From: Candidatus Cloacimonadota bacterium
Lineage (GTDB): Bacteria > Cloacimonadota > Cloacimonadia > Cloacimonadales > TCS61
Assembly: GCA_030596265.1 (NCBI GenBank)
Contig: JAUVKM010000009.1
Location: forward strand, 1 to 18,663
Direction: 5' to 3'
DNA length: 18,663 bases
Below the pieces are notes generated by a model, which saw only the letters and a list, made by a program, of their open reading frames with translations, was not told the DNA's origin and did no database searches. Both the position numbers and the translations under genes were made by a program. Positions 1 to 7,738 of this stretch are shown here, in pieces; position 1 is the first letter of the stretch, and each line of letters starts with the position of its first letter.

Positions 1-819
1 AAACTGGCAATGCAGAATGCAATAGATAAAGCAAAAGAATTTGGAATTGGCTGTGTAACTGTTCGCAATTCAACTCATTACGGAATCAGCGGCTATTATG
101 CAAAAATGGCTTGTGAACAAAATATGATTGGAATTACAATGACAAATGCACGTCCTTCAATTGCTCCACTATTTGGGGTAAACCCAATGTTGGGCACAAA
201 TCCGATCTGTTTTGGAGCACCATCCGATAAAGAATACGATTTTATTTATGATGCTGCCACTTCTATTTCTCAGCGTGGGAAAGTAGAGCTATATAATCGT
301 GCAGGAAAGACAACTCCGGAAGGTTGGGCAATTGATGAAGAAGGCAAAACTTACACAGATACAAAACAACTTTTGGTAGATTTGATCGGTGGAAAAGCAT
401 CAATGATTGGACTGGGTGGCATGGAAGAAGAAACTGGTGGTCACAAAGGTTACAGCTTAGCTGTTATGGTTGAAATTCTCTCCGCGGCTTTACAGGCAGG
501 AAGTTTCATGCATCATCTTAATGGCTGGGAAGACGGTAAGCGAATTCCCTATAAACTTGGTCATATTTTTATTGCACTGGATATTGAAAAATTTACTGAT
601 ATCACCAACTTCAAACGCATTACCGGAGAAATTATGACACAATTGCAAAATTCCAAAAAACGTCCGGATAAAGAACATATCTGGGTTGCCGGAGAAAAAG
701 AGTATTTCCAAGAAAAGGAAATTAGAAAAAATGGAATTCCAATAAATTCGGGTTTGAAAAACAATTTGATAACGATGATAAACGAACTGAATTTAGTAGA
801 ATATAATAATCTATTTTAA
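1..819 (+). CDS. Malate/L-lactate dehydrogenase family oxidoreductase (Ldh_2/ComC type), 5' partial
   Basis: NAD(P)-dependent 2-hydroxyacid dehydrogenase of the type-2 malate/lactate/sulfolactate/ureidoglycolate family, expected to act in the cytoplasm. The frame is open from the first base (AAA CTG GCA ATG...), so the gene starts outside the window. About 272 residues are visible and roughly 60-90 N-terminal residues are probably missing. Family landmarks are VTVRNSTHYG (its His is the expected catalytic acid/base), the stretch TNARPSIAPLFG followed by LGTNPICFGAP, the ISQRGKVELY helix and the Gly-rich GGMEEETGGHKGYSL segment. The substrate cannot be read from the sequence: malate is the commonest family assignment, but lactate, sulfolactate and ureidoglycolate enzymes look alike. 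It is separated from mreB by 82 nt containing a promoter-like sequence, so it is probably not part of the mre operon. The family call is firm; the substrate is open. Confidence 0.9.
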   Translation, partial: KLAMQNAIDKAKEFGIGCVTVRNSTHYGISGYYAKMACEQNMIGITMTNARPSIAPLFGVNPMLGTNPICFGAPSDKEYDFIYDAATSISQRGKVELYNRAGKTTPEGWAIDEEGKTYTDTKQLLVDLIGGKASMIGLGGMEEETGGHKGYSLAVMVEILSAALQAGSFMHHLNGWEDGKRIPYKLGHIFIALDIEKFTDITNFKRITGEIMTQLQNSKKRPDKEHIWVAGEKEYFQEKEIRKNGIPINSGLKNNLITMINELNLVEYNNLF

Positions 820-832
820 CTATTATTAACAC

Positions 833-865
833 TTGACAGAACAATCTTATTTAAAATTAAGTTTG
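833..865 (+). promoter_or_regulatory. Candidate promoter of the mreB operon
   Basis: TTGACA at 833-838 is followed after 19 bp by TAAGTTTG at 858-865. The pair fits the Bacteroidota-type arrangement (TTG-containing -33 element, then TAnnTTTG at -7) better than the sigma-70 form, because no TATAAT-like hexamer lies 16-18 bp from TTGACA. It sits 36 nt before the mreB start codon, in the only gap upstream of the operon. AT-rich DNA gives such matches by chance, so this is a candidate only. Confidence 0.35.
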
Positions 866-901
866 CAACAATTGATTGATACTGGATTTTTTGGAGGATA
901 A

Positions 902-1939
902 ATGTTTTTTAATAATCTATCAGGACTTTTTTCTAATGATATTGCAATAGATTTGGGAACAGCAAATACACTGGTTTATAAAAAGGGAATCGGCATTGTG
1001 ATCGATGAGCCATCCGTTGTTGCAATTTCAACCGATAATAAAAAAATTATTGCAATAGGTGAAGATGCCAAAAATATGTTGGGTAAGAATCCCGAAGAAG
1101 TTAATATTATCAAGCCGCTTAAAGATGGGGTTATTGCTGACTTTCAAGTAACAGAACTAATGCTGAGAAACTTGATCATGCGAGCTCAGAAAAAACGTCT
1201 TCTTATCAAGCCGCGCGTGATCGTTTGTGTTCCTTCAGGAATCACAGAAGTAGAAAAAAGAGCTGTAAGAGATAGCACACTTCATGCTGGAGCCCGCGAA
1301 GTACATCTTGTTTCCGAACCAATTGCTGCAGCTATTGGTGCCGACCTTCCAATTCATAAACCTCAAGGTAACCTTATTATGGATATTGGAGGTGGAACTA
1401 CCGAAATTGCCATAATTTCACTTTCCCATATTGTTGTACACTCTTCCATTCGTGTAGGCGGTGATAAAATGGACGAAGCAATTGTAACCTATTTGCGAAA
1501 AAGAAATAATATCTTGGTCGGCATTCAAACTGCCGAAAAAATTAAAAAAGAGATCGGTTCTGCCTACCCGCTTGAAGGTGAGTTAAAAATGGAAGTCCGC
1601 GGACGAGATATTATAACAGGTTATCCGATCACGGTTGAAGTAACCTCTGAGGAAATTCGAGAAGCTCTTTCTGAAACTGTACAATCTATAATAGATGCCG
1701 TGAAACGTCTTTTTGAAAAAACAGCCCCAGAACTTGCTGCCGATATTGCAGAACGAGGATTAATCCTTACTGGTGGTGGAGCAAATCTTAAAGGACTTGA
1801 TAAAAAGATACAAGAAACTGTTGATTTGCCTGTTCATGTCATGCCGGAAGCTCTTACTTGTGTTTTAAAAGGATGCGGACGTGTACTTGATAACATGGAA
1901 GAATTCAGGGATGTTCTCATTAAGAAAATAGAAGATTAA
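902..1939 (+). CDS. mreB: Rod-shape-determining protein MreB (bacterial actin)
   Basis: Actin-like ATPase that forms membrane-bound filaments and guides the Rod (elongasome) cell-wall synthesis complex. The 345 residues match the family norm (about 330-347). Visible parts are an N-terminal membrane-binding patch (MFFNNLSGLFSND, like the MreB amphipathic helix), the phosphate-1 loop DLGTANT (17-23), PSGITEVEKRA (111-121), the phosphate-2 loop DIGGGTTE (161-168) and the adenosine motif GGGAN (291-295). The start is fixed by GGAGG at 893-897, four bases before the ATG. It is the first gene of the operon; mreC follows after four bases. The promoter-like TTGACA/TAAGTTTG pair lies just upstream. 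Nothing in the sequence suggests MreB has lost function. Confidence 0.98.
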   Translation: MFFNNLSGLFSNDIAIDLGTANTLVYKKGIGIVIDEPSVVAISTDNKKIIAIGEDAKNMLGKNPEEVNIIKPLKDGVIADFQVTELMLRNLIMRAQKKRLLIKPRVIVCVPSGITEVEKRAVRDSTLHAGAREVHLVSEPIAAAIGADLPIHKPQGNLIMDIGGGTTEIAIISLSHIVVHSSIRVGGDKMDEAIVTYLRKRNNILVGIQTAEKIKKEIGSAYPLEGELKMEVRGRDIITGYPITVEVTSEEIREALSETVQSIIDAVKRLFEKTAPELAADIAERGLILTGGGANLKGLDKKIQETVDLPVHVMPEALTCVLKGCGRVLDNMEEFRDVLIKKIED

Positions 1940-1943
1940 TACC

Positions 1944-2726
1944 GTGAAGAGAGAGTTTCATTTTCTAATCTATCTGATTCTAGCAATCCTTCTTTTCATA
2001 GGCAACAACGATGATAGATTGAAAAAAGCTCAATTCTTAAGTAAAACAATATATTTCCCTTTAGTAAATTCGATACAAAAATTTAATTCTTTATTTGATC
2101 TTAAAGAAAAAAATCAACTCCTCTCTGAAAAACTATCTGAGCACACAATTAGAATTACCGAATTGGAAAATATCTTGGTGGAAATTGAAAACGCTAAAAT
2201 TGATTATGATACTGGTAATTACAGTCACCTTCTGGCAGATATTGTTGGATTTAAAGGTGAATTTAAAGAACGGTGCCTTATTATCAATAAAGGTAAAAAA
2301 AATAATATAAAATTAGATTATCCCGTTATCTCAAATAACGGGATTGTCGGAAAGATCATCGCTGTTTCTCATAATTATTCAATAGTGTTGCCGCTTGATC
2401 ATTCAAGATTCGAGTTAGGTATTATGTCTAAAAGAAATCACCTGCAGGGAATCATGAAATCAGATATTTTTGGTAATTCATACATGACTCTAATTAAACC
2501 TGGTTCTGATATTAGAGTTGGAGATATTATTGTTACTTCGCAAATTTCATCTGTTTTTCCAAAAGGATTTCCGGTTGGAAAAGTCGTTAAACTTACCGAA
2601 AACCCTGCTGATATCTTCATGAGTGCAAAAATACAAACTTATATAAATCCATCTGAGCTTGATCAGACAATCGTATTATTATATAAAAAGGACAAAAGCT
2701 ATGAAGAAGAGCTCAAAAATAATTAA
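1944..2726 (+). CDS. mreC: Rod-shape-determining protein MreC
   Basis: Bitopic periplasmic scaffold of the Rod complex that binds and activates PBP2 and links it to MreB and MreD. The 260 residues show a short cytoplasmic end, one membrane helix (about 7-20), a coiled-coil-like stretch (about 48-84, LKEKNQLLSEKLSEHTIRI) and the double beta-barrel domain. In that domain INKGKKNNI, DYPVISNNGIVGKI and PLDHSRFELGIM are typical MreC signatures. The start is a GTG four bases after the mreB stop. No strong Shine-Dalgarno sequence is visible, and the next in-frame Met is far inside the conserved domain, so GTG with translational coupling to mreB is the reasonable choice. The 3' end overlaps the next gene by 26 nt. 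Confidence 0.95.
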   Translation: MKREFHFLIYLILAILLFIGNNDDRLKKAQFLSKTIYFPLVNSIQKFNSLFDLKEKNQLLSEKLSEHTIRITELENILVEIENAKIDYDTGNYSHLLADIVGFKGEFKERCLIINKGKKNNIKLDYPVISNNGIVGKIIAVSHNYSIVLPLDHSRFELGIMSKRNHLQGIMKSDIFGNSYMTLIKPGSDIRVGDIIVTSQISSVFPKGFPVGKVVKLTENPADIFMSAKIQTYINPSELDQTIVLLYKKDKSYEEELKNN

Positions 2727-3384
2727 CGTTGAAGGAATCGAATATCTTCGAATTCCCCTGAAAACAAAAATTTTAACTGCTGACGATGATATCCTTTCTA
2801 TTGTGAAAGAATGCATTAAGGGAAAAATTGAAAAAAATGATATCTTAAGTATAAGTGAAAGTCCGCTTGCCATTACACAAGGTCGGGCAATACCTGTAAG
2901 TGAATTAAAAATCGGGTGGTTGGCAAAATTTCTATGGCGTTATGTTTCCAATGTGGAATACGGAATTGGTCTGCGAGCTCCTGAAAGTATGCAATGCGCT
3001 ATTAATGAATGTGGTGCTCCTCGAATTCTTTTCGCAGCAATAATTGGAGGAATCGGAAGATTTATCGGTCGGAGAGGCAAAGGAGATTTTTATCGTCTTG
3101 CCGGAATGCAGGCTGCCCTCATTGATGCAGCAACAACTTCCCCTGTTCCACCATATGAAAACTGCGTAATAAAAGGTCCTAAATATCCGGAAAAAGAAGC
3201 TCAAAACATCAAAGATAATACAGGATATGAATGTTGTGTGATGGATATAAATGATATTGGCGGATGTTGGATGATAGGTGGAAGTGATGGGATCGATAAA
3301 GAATTCATGGAAAGAGTAATGAAGGATAATCCTCAGGGACAAGGTGATGAGCTCACTCCAATCTGCATTATAAGAAAGGTATAA
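2701..3384 (+). CDS. CofE-like protein (coenzyme F420-0:L-glutamate ligase family) within the mre operon
   Basis: A 227-residue soluble protein of the CofE family (PF01996-type). Characterised members use GTP and a divalent metal to add glutamate to coenzyme F420-0. Recognisable parts are NDILSISESPLAITQGR (46-62), the IPVSELKIGWLAKF segment (64-77), YGIGLRAPESMQ (87-98), PRILFAAIIGGIGR (107-120) and a C-terminal NPQGQGDELTPICII (210-224). From memory, these mark a subfamily found in many bacteria without F420 biosynthesis, so the F420 name may not describe the reaction. The start was set at the ATG at 2701 with AAAAAGGA at 2685-2692; an in-frame TTG at 2659 lies deeper inside mreC and lacks such a site. 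It overlaps the mreC end by 26 nt and shares one base with mreD (TAATG). The position suggests a cell-wall or cell-shape role, which is inference. Substrate unknown. Confidence 0.85.
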   Translation: MKKSSKIINVEGIEYLRIPLKTKILTADDDILSIVKECIKGKIEKNDILSISESPLAITQGRAIPVSELKIGWLAKFLWRYVSNVEYGIGLRAPESMQCAINECGAPRILFAAIIGGIGRFIGRRGKGDFYRLAGMQAALIDAATTSPVPPYENCVIKGPKYPEKEAQNIKDNTGYECCVMDINDIGGCWMIGGSDGIDKEFMERVMKDNPQGQGDELTPICIIRKV

Positions 3385-3869
3385 TGAAAACTATTAAATA
3401 TGCTATTTGGGGAATATTAATATTATATTTTCAATTGATTATTGCTCACCATTTTGCAATACATTCAATCATTCCTAACTTTTTTATAGCGTATTTTGCA
3501 TTCATCAGCATTAGAATAAGAGCAAAATTTCTATTGCCGCTTGCGTTTATATTGGGTCTTGCTTTGGATATTATGTACCCTCCACTGCTTGGGCTGAATA
3601 CCTTTTCATTTCTAATTATCTCTTTCTTGGTAAATAAATTTCATATGAACGTGAATAAACAAAGGCTTATTATTGTTAGTTTAAGTATTTTGTTTTTAAA
3701 TTTTTTCTACTATTCCATTTTAATTATTTATCATATTATGGCAGCTCAGCTAATTGATGGTTTTCTGTTTCTATTTTTCTTTTCAATTGTCTTTAACACT
3801 CTAATTTCAATAATAGTAGTTTATGTCTTAGCTCTTTTAGAAAAGATTAAGATAAGACTAAATGTATAA
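3384..3869 (+). CDS. mreD: Rod-shape-determining protein MreD
   Basis: Integral inner-membrane protein of the Rod complex, partner of MreC and RodA. It has 161 residues, nearly all hydrophobic, with about five predicted membrane segments. The LGLALDIMYPPLLGLNTF stretch followed by FLIISFLV matches the conserved MreD core (G-hhhD-hh...hLGhnshsf). The start ATG shares one base with the stop of the preceding CofE-like gene (TAATG), and the 3' end overlaps mrdA by 8 nt, so expression is probably coupled on both sides. MreD is weakly conserved at sequence level. The call rests on the core motif, the size, and the position between mreC and mrdA. Confidence 0.93.
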   Translation: MKTIKYAIWGILILYFQLIIAHHFAIHSIIPNFFIAYFAFISIRIRAKFLLPLAFILGLALDIMYPPLLGLNTFSFLIISFLVNKFHMNVNKQRLIIVSLSILFLNFFYYSILIIYHIMAAQLIDGFLFLFFFSIVFNTLISIIVVYVLALLEKIKIRLNV

Positions 3870-5613
3870 AAAAATTACACTTTCAGACTACACCGTGTAT
3901 ATAATAGCGTTCATATTTTTTGTTTTGCTTTTCTTTGTATTTAAATTACAAGTTATTGAAAGTGAAAAATATAAAAATATTGCGGAAAAAAATATTGTTC
4001 GGATTCAAACTATTTATCCTACCCGTGGAGAAATCTATGATCGAAAATATCGCCCAATTGCTCTTAATAAGCCATCATATAATTTATATATTACACCCGG
4101 GAAAATAGTAGACAAAGAAAAGGTATCGGTATTTGTAAGTAAACATTTTGATCAAGAAATCGAAGAAATTAAGAAAATAATTTATGAAAACAGATATAGA
4201 TCATATCAGGATATTTTGCTCATACAAAACATTCCATTTGAAAAAATGGTCAAAACATCTGAACAATTTAACTATTATCCATCACTTCTTTTTAAAGCCG
4301 AAAAAGTAAGAGGATATTACTTTGCAAATCATTTTACCGGTTATACAGGACGCATAACCGAAGAGGAATATAGAACACTCCGGAAAAAAGGATATTCCAT
4401 AAATAGCAATATTGGCAAAACCGGTTTAGAAAAATATTATGAGAATATCTTACGTGGAAAGAACGGACAGCAAGTACTTCAAGTAGATGCAAGCGGTAAT
4501 AATTTGGAATTTTTTAAACATAATCTTCAAATAGCTCCCCAGAATGGAGATGATTTGATACTAACTATCGATAATGATCTTCAAGAATATGTTTCGTCAA
4601 TTTTTCCAAAAAACAAAAAGGGCTCAATTGTGGTTATAAACATAAAAACAGGCGGAATCCTTGCTTACGTGAGTAAGCCTGATTTTGATCCTAATCTTTT
4701 TACCGGAGGAATTTCTGCAAAACATTGGAATGAATTAATTACTAACCCGAATAAACCTATGTTAGATAGAATTATACACGGAACGTATCCACCCGGATCG
4801 GTTTATAAACCTATTATGGCAAGTCTTGGTCTGCAAGAAAGGATAATTGATCCCAAAACCAAACTTGCAAAATGTGATGGTGGTATGTGGTTTGGTAACA
4901 GATACTTCAAGTGCTGGTTGGAAACAGGTCACGGCAGTCTGGCTATAGAAGATGCTATTAAATATTCTTGCGATGTGTATTTCTATGATCTTTCTACAAG
5001 ATTTTCATTGGAACAGATCAACAGATATACTAAACAAAACTACCTCTCAACTCGAACCGGAATTGATCTTCCCGGTGAGCGTAAAGGTTTTTTCCCTTCC
5101 CGAAAATGGTATATTGACAATTATGGAAAATATGTAGGGATATTAGGTCATAAGGTAAATCTAGCGATCGGTCAGGGAGAGATTTTGGTCACACCACTAC
5201 AAATTTGTGCATATTATTCTGCAATAGGAAATGATGGTATTTGGAGACGACCTCATCTTCTGGACAAAAGAATAGAAGCGGAACAAACTTTTAAAAATTA
5301 TGTTGAGCAAAAACATCTGCCAATGTCTGAAGAAACACTTAGGTTAATACAGAATTCGCTTTATGCAACAGTGAATGAAAAATATGGAACGGGGACTGCG
5401 GCCAGTATTGACGGCATCAAAGTTTACGGTAAAACGGGATCTGCTGAGAATCATATGGGAAAAAAAACACATTCATGGTTTAGCGGTTATGCAAAATGCG
5501 GAAAATTTGAAATAGGATTTAATATATTCGTAGAAAATGGTGGACATGGCGGTAGTGTTAGTGCTCCAATTGCAAGAAAACTTATTAATTATTATTATGG
5601 AATTATGGAATGA
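3862..5613 (+). CDS. mrdA: Elongation-specific penicillin-binding protein 2 (peptidoglycan transpeptidase)
   Basis: Class B PBP that cross-links new glycan strands during side-wall growth, in complex with RodA. The 583 residues have one N-terminal membrane anchor (about 12-28), a PBP dimerisation/pedestal region containing TRGEIYDR (54-61) and NIGKTGLEKYYE (183-194), and the transpeptidase domain. Catalytic motifs are SVYK (313-316, Ser313 nucleophile), SCD (369-371, in the SxN position) and KTG (524-526). SxD in place of SxN is, to my knowledge, common in PBP2-type enzymes and not a defect. The start ATG overlaps the mreD end by 8 nt and the stop overlaps the rodA start (ATGA). It is somewhat shorter than E. 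coli PBP2 (633 residues), with a short C-terminus. Beta-lactam target by family. Confidence 0.97.
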   Translation: MYKKITLSDYTVYIIAFIFFVLLFFVFKLQVIESEKYKNIAEKNIVRIQTIYPTRGEIYDRKYRPIALNKPSYNLYITPGKIVDKEKVSVFVSKHFDQEIEEIKKIIYENRYRSYQDILLIQNIPFEKMVKTSEQFNYYPSLLFKAEKVRGYYFANHFTGYTGRITEEEYRTLRKKGYSINSNIGKTGLEKYYENILRGKNGQQVLQVDASGNNLEFFKHNLQIAPQNGDDLILTIDNDLQEYVSSIFPKNKKGSIVVINIKTGGILAYVSKPDFDPNLFTGGISAKHWNELITNPNKPMLDRIIHGTYPPGSVYKPIMASLGLQERIIDPKTKLAKCDGGMWFGNRYFKCWLETGHGSLAIEDAIKYSCDVYFYDLSTRFSLEQINRYTKQNYLSTRTGIDLPGERKGFFPSRKWYIDNYGKYVGILGHKVNLAIGQGEILVTPLQICAYYSAIGNDGIWRRPHLLDKRIEAEQTFKNYVEQKHLPMSEETLRLIQNSLYATVNEKYGTGTAASIDGIKVYGKTGSAENHMGKKTHSWFSGYAKCGKFEIGFNIFVENGGHGGSVSAPIARKLINYYYGIME

Positions 5614-6818
5614 AAAGATTTGAATGGAAAATTTTTGGGCTACTTAGTCTTCTTATGTTTATTGGAATAATCTCTATCTATACAGCATCATCGACCAAGA
5701 TAGAAGGTGATTTCTTATTTGCCAACTTTTTCATTAAACAGTTTATCTGGATCATAATTTCTATGATTATCCTATTGTTGTTGTTAAAAGTTCCAAATGC
5801 AATGATAGATATTTCTATTATTCCAATATATATTATTACAATACTTTTGTTGATATTGGTTCTTTTTTTACCAGAAATAAAAGGTTCTCATAGATGGATT
5901 AGCTTAAACCTAATTAATTTTCAACCTTCTGAATTTGCCAAGTTATTCACGATCATGGTTATTTCTAAACTTATCTCAAAACCATTTCTTAATGATGGAC
6001 AAATACTTTTGCGTTCTTTTATAGTCACCTTAATTCCAGTTGCCCTTATTCTACTTGAACCTGATTTGGGAACTGCATCAATATTTTTTGTGATATTATT
6101 TTCCATACTTATTGTGTCCGATCTACCAAAATTTTATCTCATACTTATAATAAGCCCAATATTAAGTATAATTTTTTCTTTTTCATTCTGGGTATTTATC
6201 GTATATGTTTTATTATTAATTTATATTCTTTATCGTAGTAATTTAGATAAAGTAATAATAGGTTTTGTTGTTTCTATTAACACATTCATCTTTTTTATTA
6301 CACCAATATTCTGGAACGGTCTAAAAGATTATCAACAAAATAGGATATTAACTTTCATTAATCCAATGCGGGATCCTTTTGGAGCTGGTTATCAAATCAT
6401 TCAATCAAAAATTGCAATTGGCTCCGGTGGAATCTTTGGGAAAGGCTTTTTAATGGGAACTCAAAAGAACATGAATTTCTTACCAGAACATCACACAGAT
6501 TTCATTTTTTCTGTCATCGGTGAAGAATTTGGTTTTTTTGGTTGCGCATTTATTTTGCTTATTTATTTTTTGTTCCTATATAAAATCGCGAAGAGCATTA
6601 TAAAAATTAAACGAAAAGAATATCGTTATGTATCTGTTGGGATATTAGCATATATAACCTTTCAGATTTTTATTAATATTGGAATGAATCTAGGTATTGT
6701 GCCGACGACAGGGATTCCTTTGCCATTCATAAGTTATGGCGGTTCTAATCTCTTGATTAATGTCACGGCGATTGGTTTTATTTTAAAGTACTTAAATGAA
6801 CGAAGCATTTTAGCTTAA
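5610..6818 (+). CDS. rodA: RodA, SEDS-family peptidoglycan glycosyltransferase
   Basis: Polytopic inner-membrane enzyme that polymerises lipid II into glycan strands for cell elongation, working with PBP2. The 402 residues fall in the usual range and carry about ten hydrophobic segments. SEDS landmarks are GSHRWISL (92-99), FQPSEFAKL (104-112), EPDLGTAS (150-157), YQQNRILTFINP (241-252), GAGYQIIQSKIAIGSGG (258-274), PEHHTDFIF (292-300) with Asp297 at the site of the essential SEDS aspartate, and the C-terminal GIPLPFISYGGSNL. The start overlaps the mrdA stop by four bases (ATGA), giving the canonical mrdA-rodA pair. FtsW is the near relative, but the fusion-tight link to mreBCD and PBP2 favours RodA. 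Confidence 0.97.
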   Translation: MKRFEWKIFGLLSLLMFIGIISIYTASSTKIEGDFLFANFFIKQFIWIIISMIILLLLLKVPNAMIDISIIPIYIITILLLILVLFLPEIKGSHRWISLNLINFQPSEFAKLFTIMVISKLISKPFLNDGQILLRSFIVTLIPVALILLEPDLGTASIFFVILFSILIVSDLPKFYLILIISPILSIIFSFSFWVFIVYVLLLIYILYRSNLDKVIIGFVVSINTFIFFITPIFWNGLKDYQQNRILTFINPMRDPFGAGYQIIQSKIAIGSGGIFGKGFLMGTQKNMNFLPEHHTDFIFSVIGEEFGFFGCAFILLIYFLFLYKIAKSIIKIKRKEYRYVSVGILAYITFQIFINIGMNLGIVPTTGIPLPFISYGGSNLLINVTAIGFILKYLNERSILA

Positions 6819-6828
6819 GGAAGTTATT

Positions 6829-7404
6829 ATGAAAAAAATTATTATCGCTTTATTTATTGTTTTATCCAGTTGTTTTTTTGGTTCAGTAATGGATTTTTCA
6901 GAAAAAGATATTAAAGATAATGAAAATGAAATTTTTAATACCAGTTTTGAAATCGGAGAGTATGATCCACAGAAATTACCGGATGGTTGGTTCCTGCTAG
7001 AAGATACTTCCGATTATATCACTTGGGATAATAAAAATCCTCATACCGGATTAAAAAGTTTAAAGGTAGAACATCCAAAAGACAAAATTAATATAATCTC
7101 TGACGCCTTCCCAATTGATGCTGATCATGTATATTACTCACGTCTATTTGTGAAAACAAATTATAATTCAAATCAATCTATCACAATTCGTTTTCTAGCT
7201 TTCGATTCTAAAGGAAAAAGAGTTAGTAAATTTAGTAATAAAGGACTTCCAAAACAAGATTGGACCCAAATAGATATAACAAGTGGTTTCTTAAAAAGTA
7301 CTGCCAGATTTGGCAGGATTATAATTTCAATACCAAGAAAACCTGATAAAATATACTGGTTGGATGATATTGAAAGTTACGCTGTTTATAGAATTCAAAA
7401 ATAG
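6829..7404 (+). CDS. Exported lipoprotein-like protein with CBM-like beta-sandwich, at the end of the rod-shape operon
   Basis: I do not recognise this as a named family. It has 191 residues. The N-terminus MKKIIIALFIVLSSCFF is a signal peptide with a plausible lipobox (LSSC, Cys15), suggesting an acylated periplasmic or outer-membrane protein. The rest has the layout of a carbohydrate-binding jelly-roll (CBM4/9-like): NTSFEIGE and LPDGWFLLED near the start, NPHTGLKSLKVEHP (bound-edge strand), WTQIDITSG, and a C-terminal strand YWLDDIES. The fold is inferred from pattern only. The start ATG is preceded by AAGGAAG at 6817-6823 overlapping the rodA stop, ten bases after rodA, so it belongs to the same transcript. 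A role at the cell wall or envelope is suggested only by the context. Confidence 0.75.
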   Translation: MKKIIIALFIVLSSCFFGSVMDFSEKDIKDNENEIFNTSFEIGEYDPQKLPDGWFLLEDTSDYITWDNKNPHTGLKSLKVEHPKDKINIISDAFPIDADHVYYSRLFVKTNYNSNQSITIRFLAFDSKGKRVSKFSNKGLPKQDWTQIDITSGFLKSTARFGRIIISIPRKPDKIYWLDDIESYAVYRIQK

Positions 7405-7416
7405 ATGGAGGAGTAA

Positions 7417-7683
7417 ATGACAAAGGGGAAATATGTTTATGACAGAAAGAAATTCTGTGTTCCGGTTACAAAAGCAGAACCACTTTCTTCAATTCAATTC
7501 ATTATTGATAATTTCATAGGTAAGAAAATTACATTTTGTATCGATGGTGAAGGGGAATCATGGGAAATTTGGAGATATGTGGAGGATGCTGACAGCGATA
7601 AGATCAAAAAAAACGGTCCTCCTGAAAAACCAAAATATTTATATGTTGAGGGAGAAGAAATTGTAGATTTTGTATCAGCTTAA
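7417..7683 (+). CDS. Small protein of unknown function, last gene of the rod-shape operon
   Basis: An 88-residue protein that I do not recognise. It has no signal peptide or membrane helix and looks soluble and cytoplasmic. The N-terminal half has an alternating strand-like part (FCVPVTKAEPLSSIQFIIDN, then KKITFCIDGEG) with a WEIWRYVED helix. The C-terminal third is lysine/proline/glutamate-rich (KKNGPPEKPKYLYVEGEE). It is a real gene candidate because a near-perfect ribosome site GGAGGAG (7407-7413) precedes its ATG, it begins 12 nt after the preceding stop, and it ends just before a strong terminator. Codon use resembles its neighbours. A regulatory or accessory role in wall growth would be guesswork. 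Confidence 0.7.
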   Translation: MTKGKYVYDRKKFCVPVTKAEPLSSIQFIIDNFIGKKITFCIDGEGESWEIWRYVEDADSDKIKKNGPPEKPKYLYVEGEEIVDFVSA

Positions 7684-7702
7684 TTTTTATTATTTGCTTT
7701 AT

Positions 7703-7738
7703 AAAAGGCATTCGGCAGTTGCCGAATGCCTTTTTTTT
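7703..7738 (+). terminator. Rho-independent terminator of the mre/rod operon
   Basis: A perfect 11-bp stem, GGCATTCGGCA (7707-7717) with TGCCGAATGCC (7720-7730), is flanked by A4 on the left and followed by a run of eight T (7731-7738). It begins 20 nt after the stop of the 88-codon gene. The A-run on the left could also make it work on the opposite strand. Confidence 0.93.

Noticed and set aside
2659..2700. TTG start extending the CofE-like protein by 14 residues into mreC
   Set aside because: The ATG at 2701 has a proper AAAAAGGA site and gives an N-terminus that fits the family; the extension is simply mreC sequence read in another frame.
2932..3342. 136-codon open frame on the minus strand
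   Set aside because: It lies wholly inside the CofE-like gene on the other strand, has no ribosome site and encodes an unlikely Ser/His/Ile-rich product.
4966..4974. SCD in PBP2 in place of the textbook SxN motif, as a possible inactivating change
   Set aside because: SxD occurs at this place in PBP2-type transpeptidases as far as I know, and the other catalytic motifs are intact.
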